64,000 nucleotides of DNA from Allofustis seminis DSM 15817 (GCF_000374325.1 NZ_KB894083.1:41644-105643); one strand, 5' to 3'; shown: positions 1 through 9,021, counted from the first letter of the stretch. Made by a program: numbers and translations. The notes: generated by a model from the letters alone, not told the origin.

Positions 1-1
1 T

Positions 2-115
2 ACCACATCAGTTGTCGATAATTTCCAAAATCTTGTAGGTCCAAAAGAAAAGAAAGGAACCTGTCATCTATTGGTTAATGACGGTTGCGTTCGCTGGGTG
101 GATGAAGATGAATGA
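2..115 (+). CDS. C-terminal end of an ABC-3C effector/CTD protein (partial)
   Basis: An open frame enters from the left edge and stops with TGA at 113-115, giving 37 residues that end in a short acidic tail (VDEDE). It directly precedes, and overlaps, the start of the next gene. Known ABC three-component (ABC-3C) systems run effector-CTD protein, then middle component, then ABC ATPase, and the two genes that follow fit the last two positions. By context this is therefore probably the end of the protein that carries the effector domain. The effector type cannot be told from this window, and the identity rests on gene order, not on recognised residues. Confidence 0.45.
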   Translation, partial: TTSVVDNFQNLVGPKEKKGTCHLLVNDGCVRWVDEDE

Positions 116-560
116 TAAGGTTTTCAATACTGAATTTGAAATATCTATGAGATTACTACTTCTCTTAACTTTATCTAAAAAGAGAAAGCTTACATTTGAT
201 AACCTGGTGACAGCAGATTTTATTTCAAATTACTCAAAAGAGTTTGGACTATCTCACAATAACCTTCACGGTGAAAATGAGTTTAGTTTTTCTGAATTTT
301 CTGCGAGGAGAGCCTTATCTCAACTAGCTATTAAACAGCTTGTTTTAGAAAACTTGGTTAAGGTTTCTTATTCAAATGACGGCTTTATATATTCCATTAC
401 AGAACGTGGACTTGCCTTAAGCAATTCTCTAGCTTCTGATTATGCCAATGAATATAGATTGTATGCACACAAAGCTATTATTTATATGGATTCGAAAAAC
501 GAAAAAGAACTTCTTAATTTGATTAGTAGAGAAGCGTCTAAATCGTTAAGGAAGGAGTAA
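108..560 (+). CDS. ABC-3C system middle component (small helical protein)
   Basis: About 150 residues, rich in helices, with a winged-helix-like stretch in the middle and a conserved-looking MRLLLLL segment near the N-terminus. I call it the middle component because it lies between a gene end and an ATPase of the ABC-3C/DUF3732 type, in the order known for ABC-3C conflict systems. The ATG at 108 overlaps the upstream TGA (113-115), which suggests translational coupling. An ATG at 102 is equally possible, while the more distal ATG at 78 lies well inside the upstream gene. The ATPase follows after 5 bases. Middle components are thought to link the effector protein to the ATPase; no enzymatic motif is visible. 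Confidence 0.55.
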   Translation: MNDKVFNTEFEISMRLLLLLTLSKKRKLTFDNLVTADFISNYSKEFGLSHNNLHGENEFSFSEFSARRALSQLAIKQLVLENLVKVSYSNDGFIYSITERGLALSNSLASDYANEYRLYAHKAIIYMDSKNEKELLNLISREASKSLRKE

Positions 561-565
561 CCTGT

Positions 566-2395
566 ATGGCGTTTTATATTTCTAAAGTCACAGCAACCGG
601 CACAGGGAAGTCCCCTGCTATTGTAACTTTTGATAAAGGATTAAATATCATTTGTGGAGTTTCCGATTCCGGAAAGACCTGCATATTAAAATGCATCCAG
701 TTTGCTATGGGTGTAATTGAAAAGCCTTTTGAAAAAGAACAAACAGGATATGATAGCGTCAGCCTAGATATTAACACCCCAGAAGGTACTATTCATCTCT
801 CTCGGATAGTTGGAAAGAATATAGTAAACGTGGTCAGCCAAATTAACTCAATTGATGGTGGTGACTATGACGTTAAATATAAGAGTATCGGGAATAAAAA
901 TCCTGTTTTAAATGAACTTTGGCTTAAATTGATTGGTATTAAAAAACTGCCAATGATAATAAAAAATCAAGATTTTGCTAGACAACGCCTCTCATGGAAA
1001 ACTCTTATGGGATTGTTTTGGTTAAAAGAACAAGAAATTGAAAATCCAAAATCGGTGCTTTTACCTTCATCGCCTACTCAGAATCCTTATTTTTTTGCAT
1101 CCCTTCTATATCTTCTCACAGGAAATGAATTCCCAGATATGGAGGAACATGACAAGGATGAAATCAGCAAAGCTAAAAAAGATGCTGTTCGCCAATTTGT
1201 AAACGGTAGAATTTCTCAGATGTCTAAAAAGAGAGAAGAACTACAAAAAGCATTATCGGCCTATGGCGATTTAGATGTGGAAGATGAAATGCAAAAGCTA
1301 ATTGACAATCTTTCTGAAACTGAAGCTGCTATTGCGGCTGCTACAGAAGAGAGTAAGGATTTACTAGGTACTTTACTCGATTTAAAGGAAAAAGAAGCAG
1401 AAAACCAAGTTACTTATTCTCACTTTCAATCGCTACGAAGCCAATATACAGCTGATATAAAAAGATTATCATTTATTGTAGATGGAGAGGTACATCTACA
1501 CTCTGTTGATAAAAATAAAAAATGTCCTTTTTGTGATGGTAATATGCAACCAGCAGAGAGAAAATCATACATTAAAGCATCAAGAGCTGAACTGAATCGC
1601 ATCATTACTCAATTGCAGGGCTTGTCTGAGAGTGAAGAAGATGTCGTTTCATCATTAAATGAAGTTCGTGAAAAAATCGATCATCTTGAAAGACAAAGAT
1701 CGGGGATAGATAAATTAATCGAAACTGAACTTACTCCTCAATCTAATAAACTAAGAGAAGGAATAAAACAATATCGCTCTTATATACAATTACAACAAGA
1801 ATCAACTGTATTGCAAAGCGTTTCACAAGAATGGATTGTTGAATTACAAAAGCAAGAAAGTGATGATTCGGATAACCCTAAGTTTAAGCCAAAAGAACAC
1901 TTCCCAGTCGATTTTAATACACGTATAGATGAAATAGCATATTCAATTCTAGTTGACTGTAAATACGAAAATTTGAATACGGCTCATTTCAACATGGGAA
2001 CATTTGATTTGGAAATAAACGGCTATGCAAAAGAAGATAGTCACGGTAAAGGTTATTGGGCTTTTATAAATACCATTGTAGGATTAACTTTCAGGCAGTA
2101 TTTACAGGAAGATGCTGTTTATAAGCCAGGGCTTTTTGTAGTAGATACACCTTTATTAGGTTTAGATCAAGGTGTTGATGATAGTGCTCCTAATAGTATG
2201 AGAACCGCGTTATTCCAATACTTTATTGACAATCAATCCGAAGGACAGATGATAGTTGTAGAAAACACAAAGGATCTTCCAGAATTGGATTATGAAGAAA
2301 GTGGGGCGAAGGTCATAGAATTTACTCAAGACAAGTATAAAAGCAAGTATAAAGAAAGCCGTTATGGTTTTTTACATGATGTATATAGTAATTAG
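566..2395 (+). CDS. ABC-3C system SMC/Rad50-like ATPase (DUF3732 type)
   Basis: 609 residues. Walker A is GVSDSGKT (31-38), unusual in having Ser-Asp rather than a plain GxxGxGK. The middle (about 190-430) is charged and coiled-coil-like and is interrupted by a CPFC pair (Cys320 and Cys323), a zinc-hook-like element as in Rad50. A Walker B-like stretch, LFVVDTP, has its Asp at about 527. This is the SMC-like plan of DUF3732/ABC-3C ATPases, thought to act as sensor or gate in anti-phage conflict systems. A good Shine-Dalgarno (GGAG, 8-base gap) precedes the ATG. The gene is tightly linked to the middle component upstream and 29 bases from the restriction operon downstream. AT-rich relative to the housekeeping genes, as expected of a defence island. 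Confidence 0.7.
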   Translation: MAFYISKVTATGTGKSPAIVTFDKGLNIICGVSDSGKTCILKCIQFAMGVIEKPFEKEQTGYDSVSLDINTPEGTIHLSRIVGKNIVNVVSQINSIDGGDYDVKYKSIGNKNPVLNELWLKLIGIKKLPMIIKNQDFARQRLSWKTLMGLFWLKEQEIENPKSVLLPSSPTQNPYFFASLLYLLTGNEFPDMEEHDKDEISKAKKDAVRQFVNGRISQMSKKREELQKALSAYGDLDVEDEMQKLIDNLSETEAAIAAATEESKDLLGTLLDLKEKEAENQVTYSHFQSLRSQYTADIKRLSFIVDGEVHLHSVDKNKKCPFCDGNMQPAERKSYIKASRAELNRIITQLQGLSESEEDVVSSLNEVREKIDHLERQRSGIDKLIETELTPQSNKLREGIKQYRSYIQLQQESTVLQSVSQEWIVELQKQESDDSDNPKFKPKEHFPVDFNTRIDEIAYSILVDCKYENLNTAHFNMGTFDLEINGYAKEDSHGKGYWAFINTIVGLTFRQYLQEDAVYKPGLFVVDTPLLGLDQGVDDSAPNSMRTALFQYFIDNQSEGQMIVVENTKDLPELDYEESGAKVIEFTQDKYKSKYKESRYGFLHDVYSN

Positions 2396-2424
2396 GATGA
2401 GAATCCAATAAAGGAGATAGAAAT

Positions 2425-2646
2425 ATGCTCAAGATTAGCTACAACAAACTCTGGAAAATGTTAATTGATAAAAATATGAACAAACAAGATTTAAAAAATG
2501 CCACCGGAATAAGCTCTGCATCCATAGCAAAGCTTGGTAAAGGTGAGAATATCACTACAGATATTCTGCTTAAAATATGTGAAGCACTTGATTGTAGGCT
2601 TGAAGACATTATGGAGACGATTCTAGACAAGGAGACTAAACAATGA
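2425..2646 (+). CDS. Small XRE-family HTH regulator, likely controller of the R-M locus
   Basis: 73 residues, almost entirely one Cro/CI-type helix-turn-helix: NKQDLKNATGISSASIAKL carries the two HTH helices and DILLKICEALDCRLEDIM is the typical following helix. Start supported by AAAGGAG. Its TGA overlaps the ATG of the nuclease gene by 4 bases, so the two are translationally coupled. Small XRE proteins placed just before the restriction gene are often controller (C) proteins that delay nuclease expression until the methyltransferase has protected the host. That role is inferred from position. Confidence 0.75.
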   Translation: MLKISYNKLWKMLIDKNMNKQDLKNATGISSASIAKLGKGENITTDILLKICEALDCRLEDIMETILDKETKQ

Positions 2647-3740
2647 AGAATTTTATAATTGATATTTTGGATGACCATTTTACAGAAGATATGGCAAAAC
2701 AGGTTTACACAAGTTCGTATATATTGCAATATTTAGATAAAAAAACCAGATCTGTTGATAGATCGTCAAAGGCGAGAGGTTCTTATGCCAATCTTTACGC
2801 TATTTATGTTTTGATAGAAGATTATATAAAAAAAGGCTTTTTAGATAAAACAACAGATTATTCTACTTATGATGGCTTGATTTTCACAGAGGCGCTCAGG
2901 AGAACAAGGGAACTCCCTTTTGGTGCAAAAATACAAAATCATGCTTTGAACAACCGCTGCAATGATGAATTCAGGAAATTTTTTAGCACGTATACGCACG
3001 AAGTACCCATTATAAGGGACCTAGTCACAAGAAGGTACTGGATTAATGAATCATTGCTAAAAATTGATATTGGCGATCAAGTCATAAATATTGCTCCTAT
3101 TTGTAATGAGATTGTAGAAAAATATGTTGCTCTAAAAATGATGAATTTTAATACATTTTTTGATGATTTAATTGGACTTAAGAAAATTGTTACAACTAAT
3201 CCTGAATCTGTTGTTGAATATGTTTCTGACTTATTGAATCCTAATTCTGATGCTCGAATTTTTGAGATTGTTTCTTATGTCATCATCAAGTATCATTTCA
3301 TAACTCAGAAAATTACTTATTCCATAAATGATGAAAAAGACCATTCAGTTTCCTTAATGGTCTATAAGGTTGGAAGAACTAACGCTAATGATGGTGGAAT
3401 TGATTATATAATGAAACCACTAGGGCGTATATTTCAAGTCACCGAGGTACTTGATTTCAGAAAATATTTTTTAGATATTGACAAACTAATTCATTATCCG
3501 ATCACATTTGTGGTGAAACAAGATATTGAACCTACTGAAGCTATGGAGCGCATTGTTAATGAAGCTCAAATGAATTATTCTGATCCATCTATACTTAATT
3601 CCTATATTTCAAGTTTTGAAGAGATTATAACTATTCCAACATTAAATAAGATGTTAATTAGTAATATAACAAAAGGATTCTTAACTGAAATGGTAGATGA
3701 ACTTATAATTCAATGTAAAGTAGAATATAATATTGAGTAA
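2643..3740 (+). CDS. Putative type II restriction endonuclease
   Basis: 365 residues with no family I can name with certainty. It lies between an XRE regulator and a convergent DNA adenine methyltransferase, the usual place of the nuclease in a type II R-M system. A candidate PD-(D/E)xK-like core is visible around GGID (Asp254), followed about 10-14 residues later by the strand IFQVTE (Gln265, Glu268), although the expected Lys is not obvious. Two long helical halves flank it. If it pairs with the neighbouring YhdJ-like enzyme, the site would be ATGCAT (an AvaIII/NsiI isoschizomer); this is inferred from the methyltransferase. AT-rich composition suggests acquisition by transfer. Confidence 0.65.
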   Translation: MKNFIIDILDDHFTEDMAKQVYTSSYILQYLDKKTRSVDRSSKARGSYANLYAIYVLIEDYIKKGFLDKTTDYSTYDGLIFTEALRRTRELPFGAKIQNHALNNRCNDEFRKFFSTYTHEVPIIRDLVTRRYWINESLLKIDIGDQVINIAPICNEIVEKYVALKMMNFNTFFDDLIGLKKIVTTNPESVVEYVSDLLNPNSDARIFEIVSYVIIKYHFITQKITYSINDEKDHSVSLMVYKVGRTNANDGGIDYIMKPLGRIFQVTEVLDFRKYFLDIDKLIHYPITFVVKQDIEPTEAMERIVNEAQMNYSDPSILNSYISSFEEIITIPTLNKMLISNITKGFLTEMVDELIIQCKVEYNIE

Positions 3741-3751
3741 AAGAAAATATA

Positions 3752-3778
3752 GGAAGTTGATATTAACTATCAGCTTCC
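3752..3778. terminator. Hairpin between convergent nuclease and methyltransferase genes
   Basis: An 11-base stem (GGAAGTTGATA / TATCAGCTTCC, one G-T pair) with a 5-base loop lies in the 46-base gap between the two converging R-M genes. The T-run is weak on either strand, so termination is plausible but not certain. Confidence 0.5.
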
Positions 3779-3786
3779 TAATCTCA

Positions 3787-4692
3787 TTATTCAATCAATA
3801 AACTCATCTGACCATCCTGATTTTGTTGATGGTCTTTTTTTGATGTATTCTTCGTTTTTCTACTTTTATCCTTTTGCAAGATTTCCCCCTCATATTTTGT
3901 AGCAATACCTGTCCGTCTAATCCCAATTTTAAAGTACTCTTTATTGATATCCATACTAATTATTTTTCTACCTAAACGTACAGCAACTGCACCGGTGGAA
4001 AAGCTTCCTCCAAAGGGATCTAGTACAACATCACCTAAATTACTAGACGCTTTAATAATACGTTCAAGTAGCGCCTCGGGTTTTTGTGAAGGGTGGTTCT
4101 CATATTCATCCATTTTAAATCGAACTCGAGGGAATTCCCAAACATTCCCTGGTACTTTTTGTGTGTTGTAAGGTTGGGGTGGGGTTTTTCTATAATCAAT
4201 TAACCCTCTCTTAGCACCGGTTTTTGCTTCAACTAAAATATCTTCATGATTAAAAGTGTACTTTGTTTTATCGCTTTTTGTGGCCATCAATATTGGCTCA
4301 TATAAGGAGCCGTATTTCTTCTTAGATTGAACCCCAGAACTATCATATACCCATACAATATCATTAATTATATGGTATTTATTTTGGATATAAATGGATA
4401 TATAAGGTATGTTTTGGGTTGAATTCATTAAATAAAATGTACCGTTATCTTTTAATACTCTAAAGCATTCATCGATCCAACTGTAACACCAATTTAGGTA
4501 TTCGTTTTTATTTTCCCATGAATCGCTATCATTCCCAAAATCTTTCCCTAAATTATAAGGTGGATCTGCAAAAATCAGATTTACTGATTTATCCTTAATT
4601 GATTTTAATGTCGCTATACAGTCATTGAATATGATTAAAGAATCCTCAGATTCTACATATTCAAAGTTAGTATCCTTAAATAGCTCTATCAT
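3787..4692 (-). CDS. DNA adenine-N6 methyltransferase, YhdJ-like (predicted ATGCAT)
   Basis: 301 residues. The motif order is that of a beta-class amino-methyltransferase: catalytic motif IV DPPYNLGKDFG near residue 43, then the SAM-binding motif I region DPFGGSFSTG near residue 225. Several long blocks (YDSSGVQ, KYGSLYEPIL, VEAKTGAKRGLIDYRK, PPQPYN, KVPGN, MDEYENHPSQKPEALL) agree with what I recall of E. coli YhdJ, which methylates the second A of ATGCAT. The C-terminus is a lysine-rich tail. The ATG overlaps the stop of the AbrB-like gene by 4 bases, so the two are co-translated. Role: protects host DNA against the convergent nuclease. The specificity is inferred from family resemblance. 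Confidence 0.88.
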   Translation of the reverse strand: MIELFKDTNFEYVESEDSLIIFNDCIATLKSIKDKSVNLIFADPPYNLGKDFGNDSDSWENKNEYLNWCYSWIDECFRVLKDNGTFYLMNSTQNIPYISIYIQNKYHIINDIVWVYDSSGVQSKKKYGSLYEPILMATKSDKTKYTFNHEDILVEAKTGAKRGLIDYRKTPPQPYNTQKVPGNVWEFPRVRFKMDEYENHPSQKPEALLERIIKASSNLGDVVLDPFGGSFSTGAVAVRLGRKIISMDINKEYFKIGIRRTGIATKYEGEILQKDKSRKTKNTSKKDHQQNQDGQMSLLIE

Positions 4693-4871
4693 TCATCGTT
4701 CTCCTTTTTCGTTGGTTTCAGAATAAGTGACTGATCTTCCTTATTCAGATATATATCAAACTGTGTCTCCCCTTTTTCAACGTTCATGTTTTGTAGAATT
4801 GTTTTTGGCAAACGTATCCTCATATCTTGTTGCAAAATATATGTGTCTAAGTAAACTAATTCGTTACCCAT
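4689..4871 (-). CDS. AbrB/SpoVT-like small DNA-binding protein
   Basis: 60 residues. The segment MRIRLPKTILQNMNVEKG, followed by a beta-rich IYLNKEDQSLILKP, is a swapped-hairpin AbrB fold, the type used by AbrB and by MazE-like antitoxins. It is the first gene of a two-gene unit with the methyltransferase (ATGA overlap) behind a consensus promoter. It probably autoregulates the methyltransferase operon. No toxin partner is seen, so an antitoxin role is less likely. Strong GGAGGGG Shine-Dalgarno before the ATG. Confidence 0.7.
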   Translation of the reverse strand: MGNELVYLDTYILQQDMRIRLPKTILQNMNVEKGETQFDIYLNKEDQSLILKPTKKENDE

Positions 4872-4891
4872 AGTAACCCCTCCAATCTTTC

Positions 4892-4926
4892 AGTCTGATT
4901 ATAGACCAAAAACAGACTAATGTCAA
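4892..4926 (-). promoter_or_regulatory. Consensus promoter with embedded operator palindrome for the methyltransferase operon
   Basis: Reading the minus strand, -35 TTGACA (4926-4921) and -10 TATAAT (4903-4898) are both perfect and separated by exactly 17 bases. An inverted repeat, CAGACT at 4913-4918 and AGTCTG at 4892-4897 (15 bases apart), has one arm in the spacer and the other just past the -10. That placement suits a repressor that blocks polymerase, probably the AbrB-like protein or the XRE controller. Confidence 0.8.
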
Positions 4927-4941
4927 TTGCTTTTCATAAAT

Positions 4942-4987
4942 CATCTTGTCAACTCAGCATTGTTTTGCCAACCATCTTATCAACTCA
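4942..4987. repeat. Two near-identical 15-base direct repeats
   Basis: CATCTTGTCAACTCA (4942-4956) and CATCTTATCAACTCA (4973-4987) repeat with a 31-base period upstream of the methyltransferase promoter, followed by CCAACTCA. They may mark the scar of the island's insertion or be binding sites. The remaining gap up to the end of the rRNA methyltransferase gene (about 4990-5135) holds nothing I recognise. Confidence 0.4.
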
Positions 4988-5135
4988 CCAACTCAATAAC
5001 CGTATTAGCCGATGACTTTTCAAATTCATCAATCTTGGATAACTTCCCTCAAAGCAAAAATCCGTGATTATCCCTCCGGCTTAGAACCAGACCTCAAACC
5101 ACGGAAAACCCTTATTTACTTATCTTATTACACTC

Positions 5136-6512
5136 TTACTTATCCACCCTTGACATCAATACTACCGTCTCCACATGATGTGTCTGAGGGAACATATCAA
5201 CGGGTTGAATTTCTTTGACTTCGTATAAATTAGAGTCTGTGATTATTTTTACGTCGCGGGCTAACGTTGCTGGATTGCAGCTGACATATACGATACGGTC
5301 AGGGGATACGTGCAGTGCAGCATCAATAAATTTGCGATCTAATCCTTTTCGTGGTGGATCTACGACAATGACATTCGGACGTAGGCCTTTATTTTTTTGC
5401 TGAACCATCCATTGTCCCGCATCTTTTGCTGTGAACGTTACATTTTTGATCTGATTCATGGTTGCATTTTCTTTTGCATTTTCTATTGCATCGCGTACTA
5501 TTTCTACGCCATATACATGTTTTGCTTTTTCGGCAAAGGCTAGGGTCATCGTTCCAATGCCGCAATAAGCATCTACGACAATGTCTTGCGCAGTTAATTG
5601 TGCGAATTCTATTGCTTTTTTGTATAATTTTTCTGTTTGAATGGTATTCACTTGATAAAATGATTGGTGCGAGATATTGAATGTGTGGCCGCATAGTTGA
5701 TCATTATAATAGTCCTGCCCATAAAGTACCATTGACTGACGACCTAAGATAACATTCGTTTTTTCTTCATTAATATTTTGGATAATGCTAACTACTTCAG
5801 GCAGTTGTTTGATAATTTCGCTTACAATCTCTGCTGCGTGGGGAAGTACTTGGCCATTTGTAACAAGCACTAACATGAGTTGCTGGGTATAATGCCCTCG
5901 GCGGACAATAAGATGTCGAACAACTCCTGAATGTGAATATTCATCATAGGCAGGTACTTGATAGGCTCTTAGGATATCGCGCACGACAATAATGGCTCGG
6001 TCAATCTCTGGTTCTTGAATAATGAAATTTTCCATGGGGAGAAGGTCATGACTTTTTCGGCGATAAAAGCCGCTCGTCAACTGTCCATCCACCATGCGAA
6101 TTGGAATCTGTGCTTTGTTGCGATATGCGTAAGGATCTTCCATGCCAATTGTAGGCTTTACTTCAATATGTGGCATTTGCGCTACTGTTTTAAAAAGTTT
6201 TTGTACTTGATGTTGCTTAAATTCTAATTGTGCATGATATGCAAGGTGCTGCAGAGGCATTGTCCCTGTTTCTTCATAGATTGTATCCGCTATTTCTACA
6301 CGATCAGGACTCTTACTTAACCATCTAATGACATGACCGAAAGCACGATGTTGGCCGATATGATCAATTTCAAATTGAATATGTTCTCCTACAAGGGCTT
6401 GTGCAACAAAGATGGGAAATCCGTCAATGTGTAGCACTCCTTCACCGATATGGCTTAGATCTGTCACTTCACCTGAGAGTATATCGCCGACTTTAAATGT
6501 AACTGTTCGCAT
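5136..6512 (-). CDS. rlmCD: 23S rRNA (uracil-5-)-methyltransferase, RlmCD/RumA type
   Basis: 458 residues. An N-terminal TRAM domain (about 1-60) precedes a SAM-dependent methyltransferase domain with DAYCGIGTMTLAF, DPPRKGLD and the catalytic SCNP (Cys about 412); the general-base Glu lies near 448. The cysteines that bind the Fe-S cluster in E. coli RumA are absent here: TGTMPLQHLAYHAQL stands where a Cys-rich stretch would be. In Gram-positives one such enzyme methylates both U747 and U1939. I chose the ATG at 6512, preceded by AGAGGAG, rather than an upstream ATG that would add 26 basic residues. It is the last gene of the long minus-strand pcrA cluster. Confidence 0.9.
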   Translation of the reverse strand: MRTVTFKVGDILSGEVTDLSHIGEGVLHIDGFPIFVAQALVGEHIQFEIDHIGQHRAFGHVIRWLSKSPDRVEIADTIYEETGTMPLQHLAYHAQLEFKQHQVQKLFKTVAQMPHIEVKPTIGMEDPYAYRNKAQIPIRMVDGQLTSGFYRRKSHDLLPMENFIIQEPEIDRAIIVVRDILRAYQVPAYDEYSHSGVVRHLIVRRGHYTQQLMLVLVTNGQVLPHAAEIVSEIIKQLPEVVSIIQNINEEKTNVILGRQSMVLYGQDYYNDQLCGHTFNISHQSFYQVNTIQTEKLYKKAIEFAQLTAQDIVVDAYCGIGTMTLAFAEKAKHVYGVEIVRDAIENAKENATMNQIKNVTFTAKDAGQWMVQQKNKGLRPNVIVVDPPRKGLDRKFIDAALHVSPDRIVYVSCNPATLARDVKIITDSNLYEVKEIQPVDMFPQTHHVETVVLMSRVDK

Positions 6513-6558
6513 ACGCTCCTCTTTTCTAAAAAAGGCACGCAAAGCGTACCTTTTCGAC

Positions 6559-7572
6559 TTACTTTTTATATTCTTTTTCGATGGAATCAATCTCTGCTTG
6601 AATTTGAGCCTCCATCATTCTTTTTTCTTCAGTATCGACACTTTCAAACTTTTCCCAATCGGCAACAAATTCAATATGCTGCTGTAAATTAATAAATTCA
6701 GCAGGCAAGTCGCCACCATATTCTCCATCTAAGTTGACGGGCATGGTTCTATCTCCTGATAAGACTTCCAACTTCACTTCATCCGCCTTAATATATAGCA
6801 AATTCGGATGATGAATCTGTTCATTACTGCTTTCGAGAAGTTGGCGGACGATTTCAGCCATCTCTAACAAGTTGGACGGTTGGATAATAATCAGAGTAAA
6901 TTCGCCATCACCCATTACTTTATCTGGTGCAATATTCTCAAAACCGCCGATGGAAGTCGTCAAAGCAATCAGGACCATGGCGACTTCTTGCTCATATACT
7001 TGCCCGTCATAGGTTACACGAATTTGTTCATTGCGAACTTGTGGCAGCATCTGCAATCCTTTAATGAGATATGCAAGATAGCCGAATGCCGTTTTCATTT
7101 GGGGGGAGACTTCATAAGTTAACTCCGTCAACGTTCCCGTTGCAGCGACGTTTGTAAAGTAGTAAAAGGTGTCATGGGATTTGAGCTTGCCAATATCCAT
7201 AAAGACTGTGCGATGTTTGTTAATGACTTTGGCCGCCGCTACGAAATCGCGTGTAGGGACATGTAAAGCGCGTGCAAAGTCATTGGTCGTTCCCGCTGGA
7301 ATAACCGCAACTTTAGGTCGGAACTCTTTTTCAGCAATCCCATTCACAATTTCATTGAGTGTTCCATCTCCGCCAGCCGCAATAATCAAATCAAAACCAA
7401 CTGTTGCACAGCGTGCGGCTTCTTTTTTTGCAGAAAAAGGTTCGGAAGTGGTCTGAAATGTGCTCGTTTCATACCCTGCCTGCTCATAAATTTTTAAGAT
7501 ATCTGGTAAATGATGAATGAATGATTCACGTCCAGAGGTAGGATTATAAATTAGTCTTGCACGTTTTTGCAT
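6559..7572 (-). CDS. dgkB: Diacylglycerol kinase DgkB family
   Basis: 337 residues. N-terminal NAD-kinase-like fold with the nucleotide-binding GGDGT (67-71), then PAGTTNDFARAL and a C-terminal beta-rich domain containing MGDGEFTL and VNLDGEYGG. Soluble DgkB recycles diacylglycerol made during lipoteichoic acid synthesis, which fits the LtaS-like gene elsewhere in the window. The ATG at 7572 is preferred because AAAGGTG sits 9 bases before it; the GTG at 7584 lies inside that Shine-Dalgarno. It follows gatB by 15 bases. Confidence 0.9.
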   Translation of the reverse strand: MQKRARLIYNPTSGRESFIHHLPDILKIYEQAGYETSTFQTTSEPFSAKKEAARCATVGFDLIIAAGGDGTLNEIVNGIAEKEFRPKVAVIPAGTTNDFARALHVPTRDFVAAAKVINKHRTVFMDIGKLKSHDTFYYFTNVAATGTLTELTYEVSPQMKTAFGYLAYLIKGLQMLPQVRNEQIRVTYDGQVYEQEVAMVLIALTTSIGGFENIAPDKVMGDGEFTLIIIQPSNLLEMAEIVRQLLESSNEQIHHPNLLYIKADEVKLEVLSGDRTMPVNLDGEYGGDLPAEFINLQQHIEFVADWEKFESVDTEEKRMMEAQIQAEIDSIEKEYKK

Positions 7573-7587
7573 GATATTATTCACCTT

Positions 7588-9021
7588 TTATCGCTTATCA
7601 ATTTCTTGTTTCAATAATTGGTTAACAGCCCCTGGATTAGCTTTACCACGTGTTTCTTTCATAATCTGACCGACAAGGAAACCAAGGGCACGATCCTTAC
7701 CTTCACGATAGTCGATAATGGATTGTTCATTTTGATCGAGCACTTTTTCAATAATTGGTAAAAGTTTTTTCGGATCGGAAAGTTGTACCCAGCCTTTTTC
7801 TTCGACAAGGGCATTAACATCTTCTACAACTTGTTTCGTTAATTCAACAAAGACTTTCTTCGCAATCTTACTGGAAATCGTGCCATCTTTAATGAGCGCA
7901 ATCATCTGTGCCAAAGCATTCGGCGTAAGTGTTGTGTGATCAAGTTCAATTTGTTCTTTATTTAAGTAAGCACTGACTTCACCCATCAACCAGTTTGATG
8001 CTTGTTTAGGATCTGCACCAAATTCCACCATTTCTTCAAAGAAACCTGACATTTGGACTGTTGCAGTTAGCACTTGTGCATCATAAGATGGAATGTTGAA
8101 TTGTTCCACGTAACGTTGGCGACGTGCTTTAGGCATTTCAGGAAGAGATTGACGGGCTTGTTCAATCCACTCATCGCTTATTTTGACTGGTAAGATGTCT
8201 GGTTCTGGGAAATAGCGATAGTCATCTTTTGTTTCTTTGATACGCATTAAGATTGTTTCTCCTGTGCTCGCATCAAATCGTCGCGTTTCTTGGAGTAATT
8301 GTTCGCCCGCAAGTAGTGCTTTTTCATGGCGAGCTTGTTCATAATTTAAGCCTTTGCGTACATTATTGAAAGAGTTTAAGTTTTTCAGTTCGCTTTTGAC
8401 GCCGAACGCTTCTTGGCCGTAGGGACGCAATGAAATATTTGCATCGCAGCGCATGGAGCCTTCTTCCATTTTAACGTCAGACACTTTAGTGAATTGAATG
8501 ATCTGTTTTAAATTCTCAAGATATGCATAGGCTTCATCCGGTGTTCGCATATCTGCTTCGGAGACAATTTCCAATAAGCATGAGCCTTGGCGGTTTAAGT
8601 CGACATAGGAATAGCCGTCAGTGCCATGCGTATTCTTGCCTGCATCTTCTTCTAGATGAACGCGTTCAATGCGAATTTTTTTCGTTTTTCCTTTGACTTC
8701 GATTTCGATCCAACCGTCATAGCCGATCGGATATTTGTCTTGTGTTTTTTGGTAAGCGGAAGGGTTGTCTGGGTAGAAATAATTCTTACGATCAAAGCGC
8801 GTATCTTGATGAATTTTGCAATTAAGGGCTAAGGCCGCTTTAATAGCGAGGTCAATACCGGCGCGGTTTGGCGTAGGTAAAACACCTGGGTATGCCCAGT
8901 CAATGACATTCGTATTCGAGTTAGGCTCTGCTCCGAAAGTCGCAGGCGCAGGTGAAAACATTTTTGAATTTGCATTTAATTCAGCGTGGACTTCGAGTCC
9001 GATAATTGTTTCGAAATTCAT
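7588..9021 (-). CDS. gatB: Asp-tRNA(Asn)/Glu-tRNA(Gln) amidotransferase subunit B
   Basis: 477 residues, full length. The N-terminal GatB cradle starts with [13 protein letters not shown] and contains [15 protein letters not shown]; the C-terminal YqeY-like tail domain ends with [17 protein letters not shown] residues. GatB binds the misacylated tRNA and activates its acyl group, while GatA supplies ammonia. Overlaps gatA by 4 bases (ATGA). Part of gatCAB in its usual order. Confidence 0.97.
   Translation of the reverse strand: MNFETIIGLEVHAELNANSKMFSPAPATFGAEPNSNTNVIDWAYPGVLPTPNRAGIDLAIKAALALNCKIHQDTRFDRKNYFYPDNPSAYQKTQDKYPIGYDGWIEIEVKGKTKKIRIERVHLEEDAGKNTHGTDGYSYVDLNRQGSCLLEIVSEADMRTPDEAYAYLENLKQIIQFTKVSDVKMEEGSMRCDANISLRPYGQEAFGVKSELKNLNSFNNVRKGLNYEQARHEKALLAGEQLLQETRRFDASTGETILMRIKETKDDYRYFPEPDILPVKISDEWIEQARQSLPEMPKARRQRYVEQFNIPSYDAQVLTATVQMSGFFEEMVEFGADPKQASNWLMGEVSAYLNKEQIELDHTTLTPNALAQMIALIKDGTISSKIAKKVFVELTKQVVEDVNALVEEKGWVQLSDPKKLLPIIEKVLDQNEQSIIDYREGKDRALGFLVGQIMKETRGKANPGAVNQLLKQEIDKR

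Noticed and set aside
5012..5218. 68-codon plus-strand ORF upstream of and overlapping the end of rlmCD
   Set aside because: No Shine-Dalgarno, no recognisable protein features, and it overlaps the conserved end of a real gene on the other strand.
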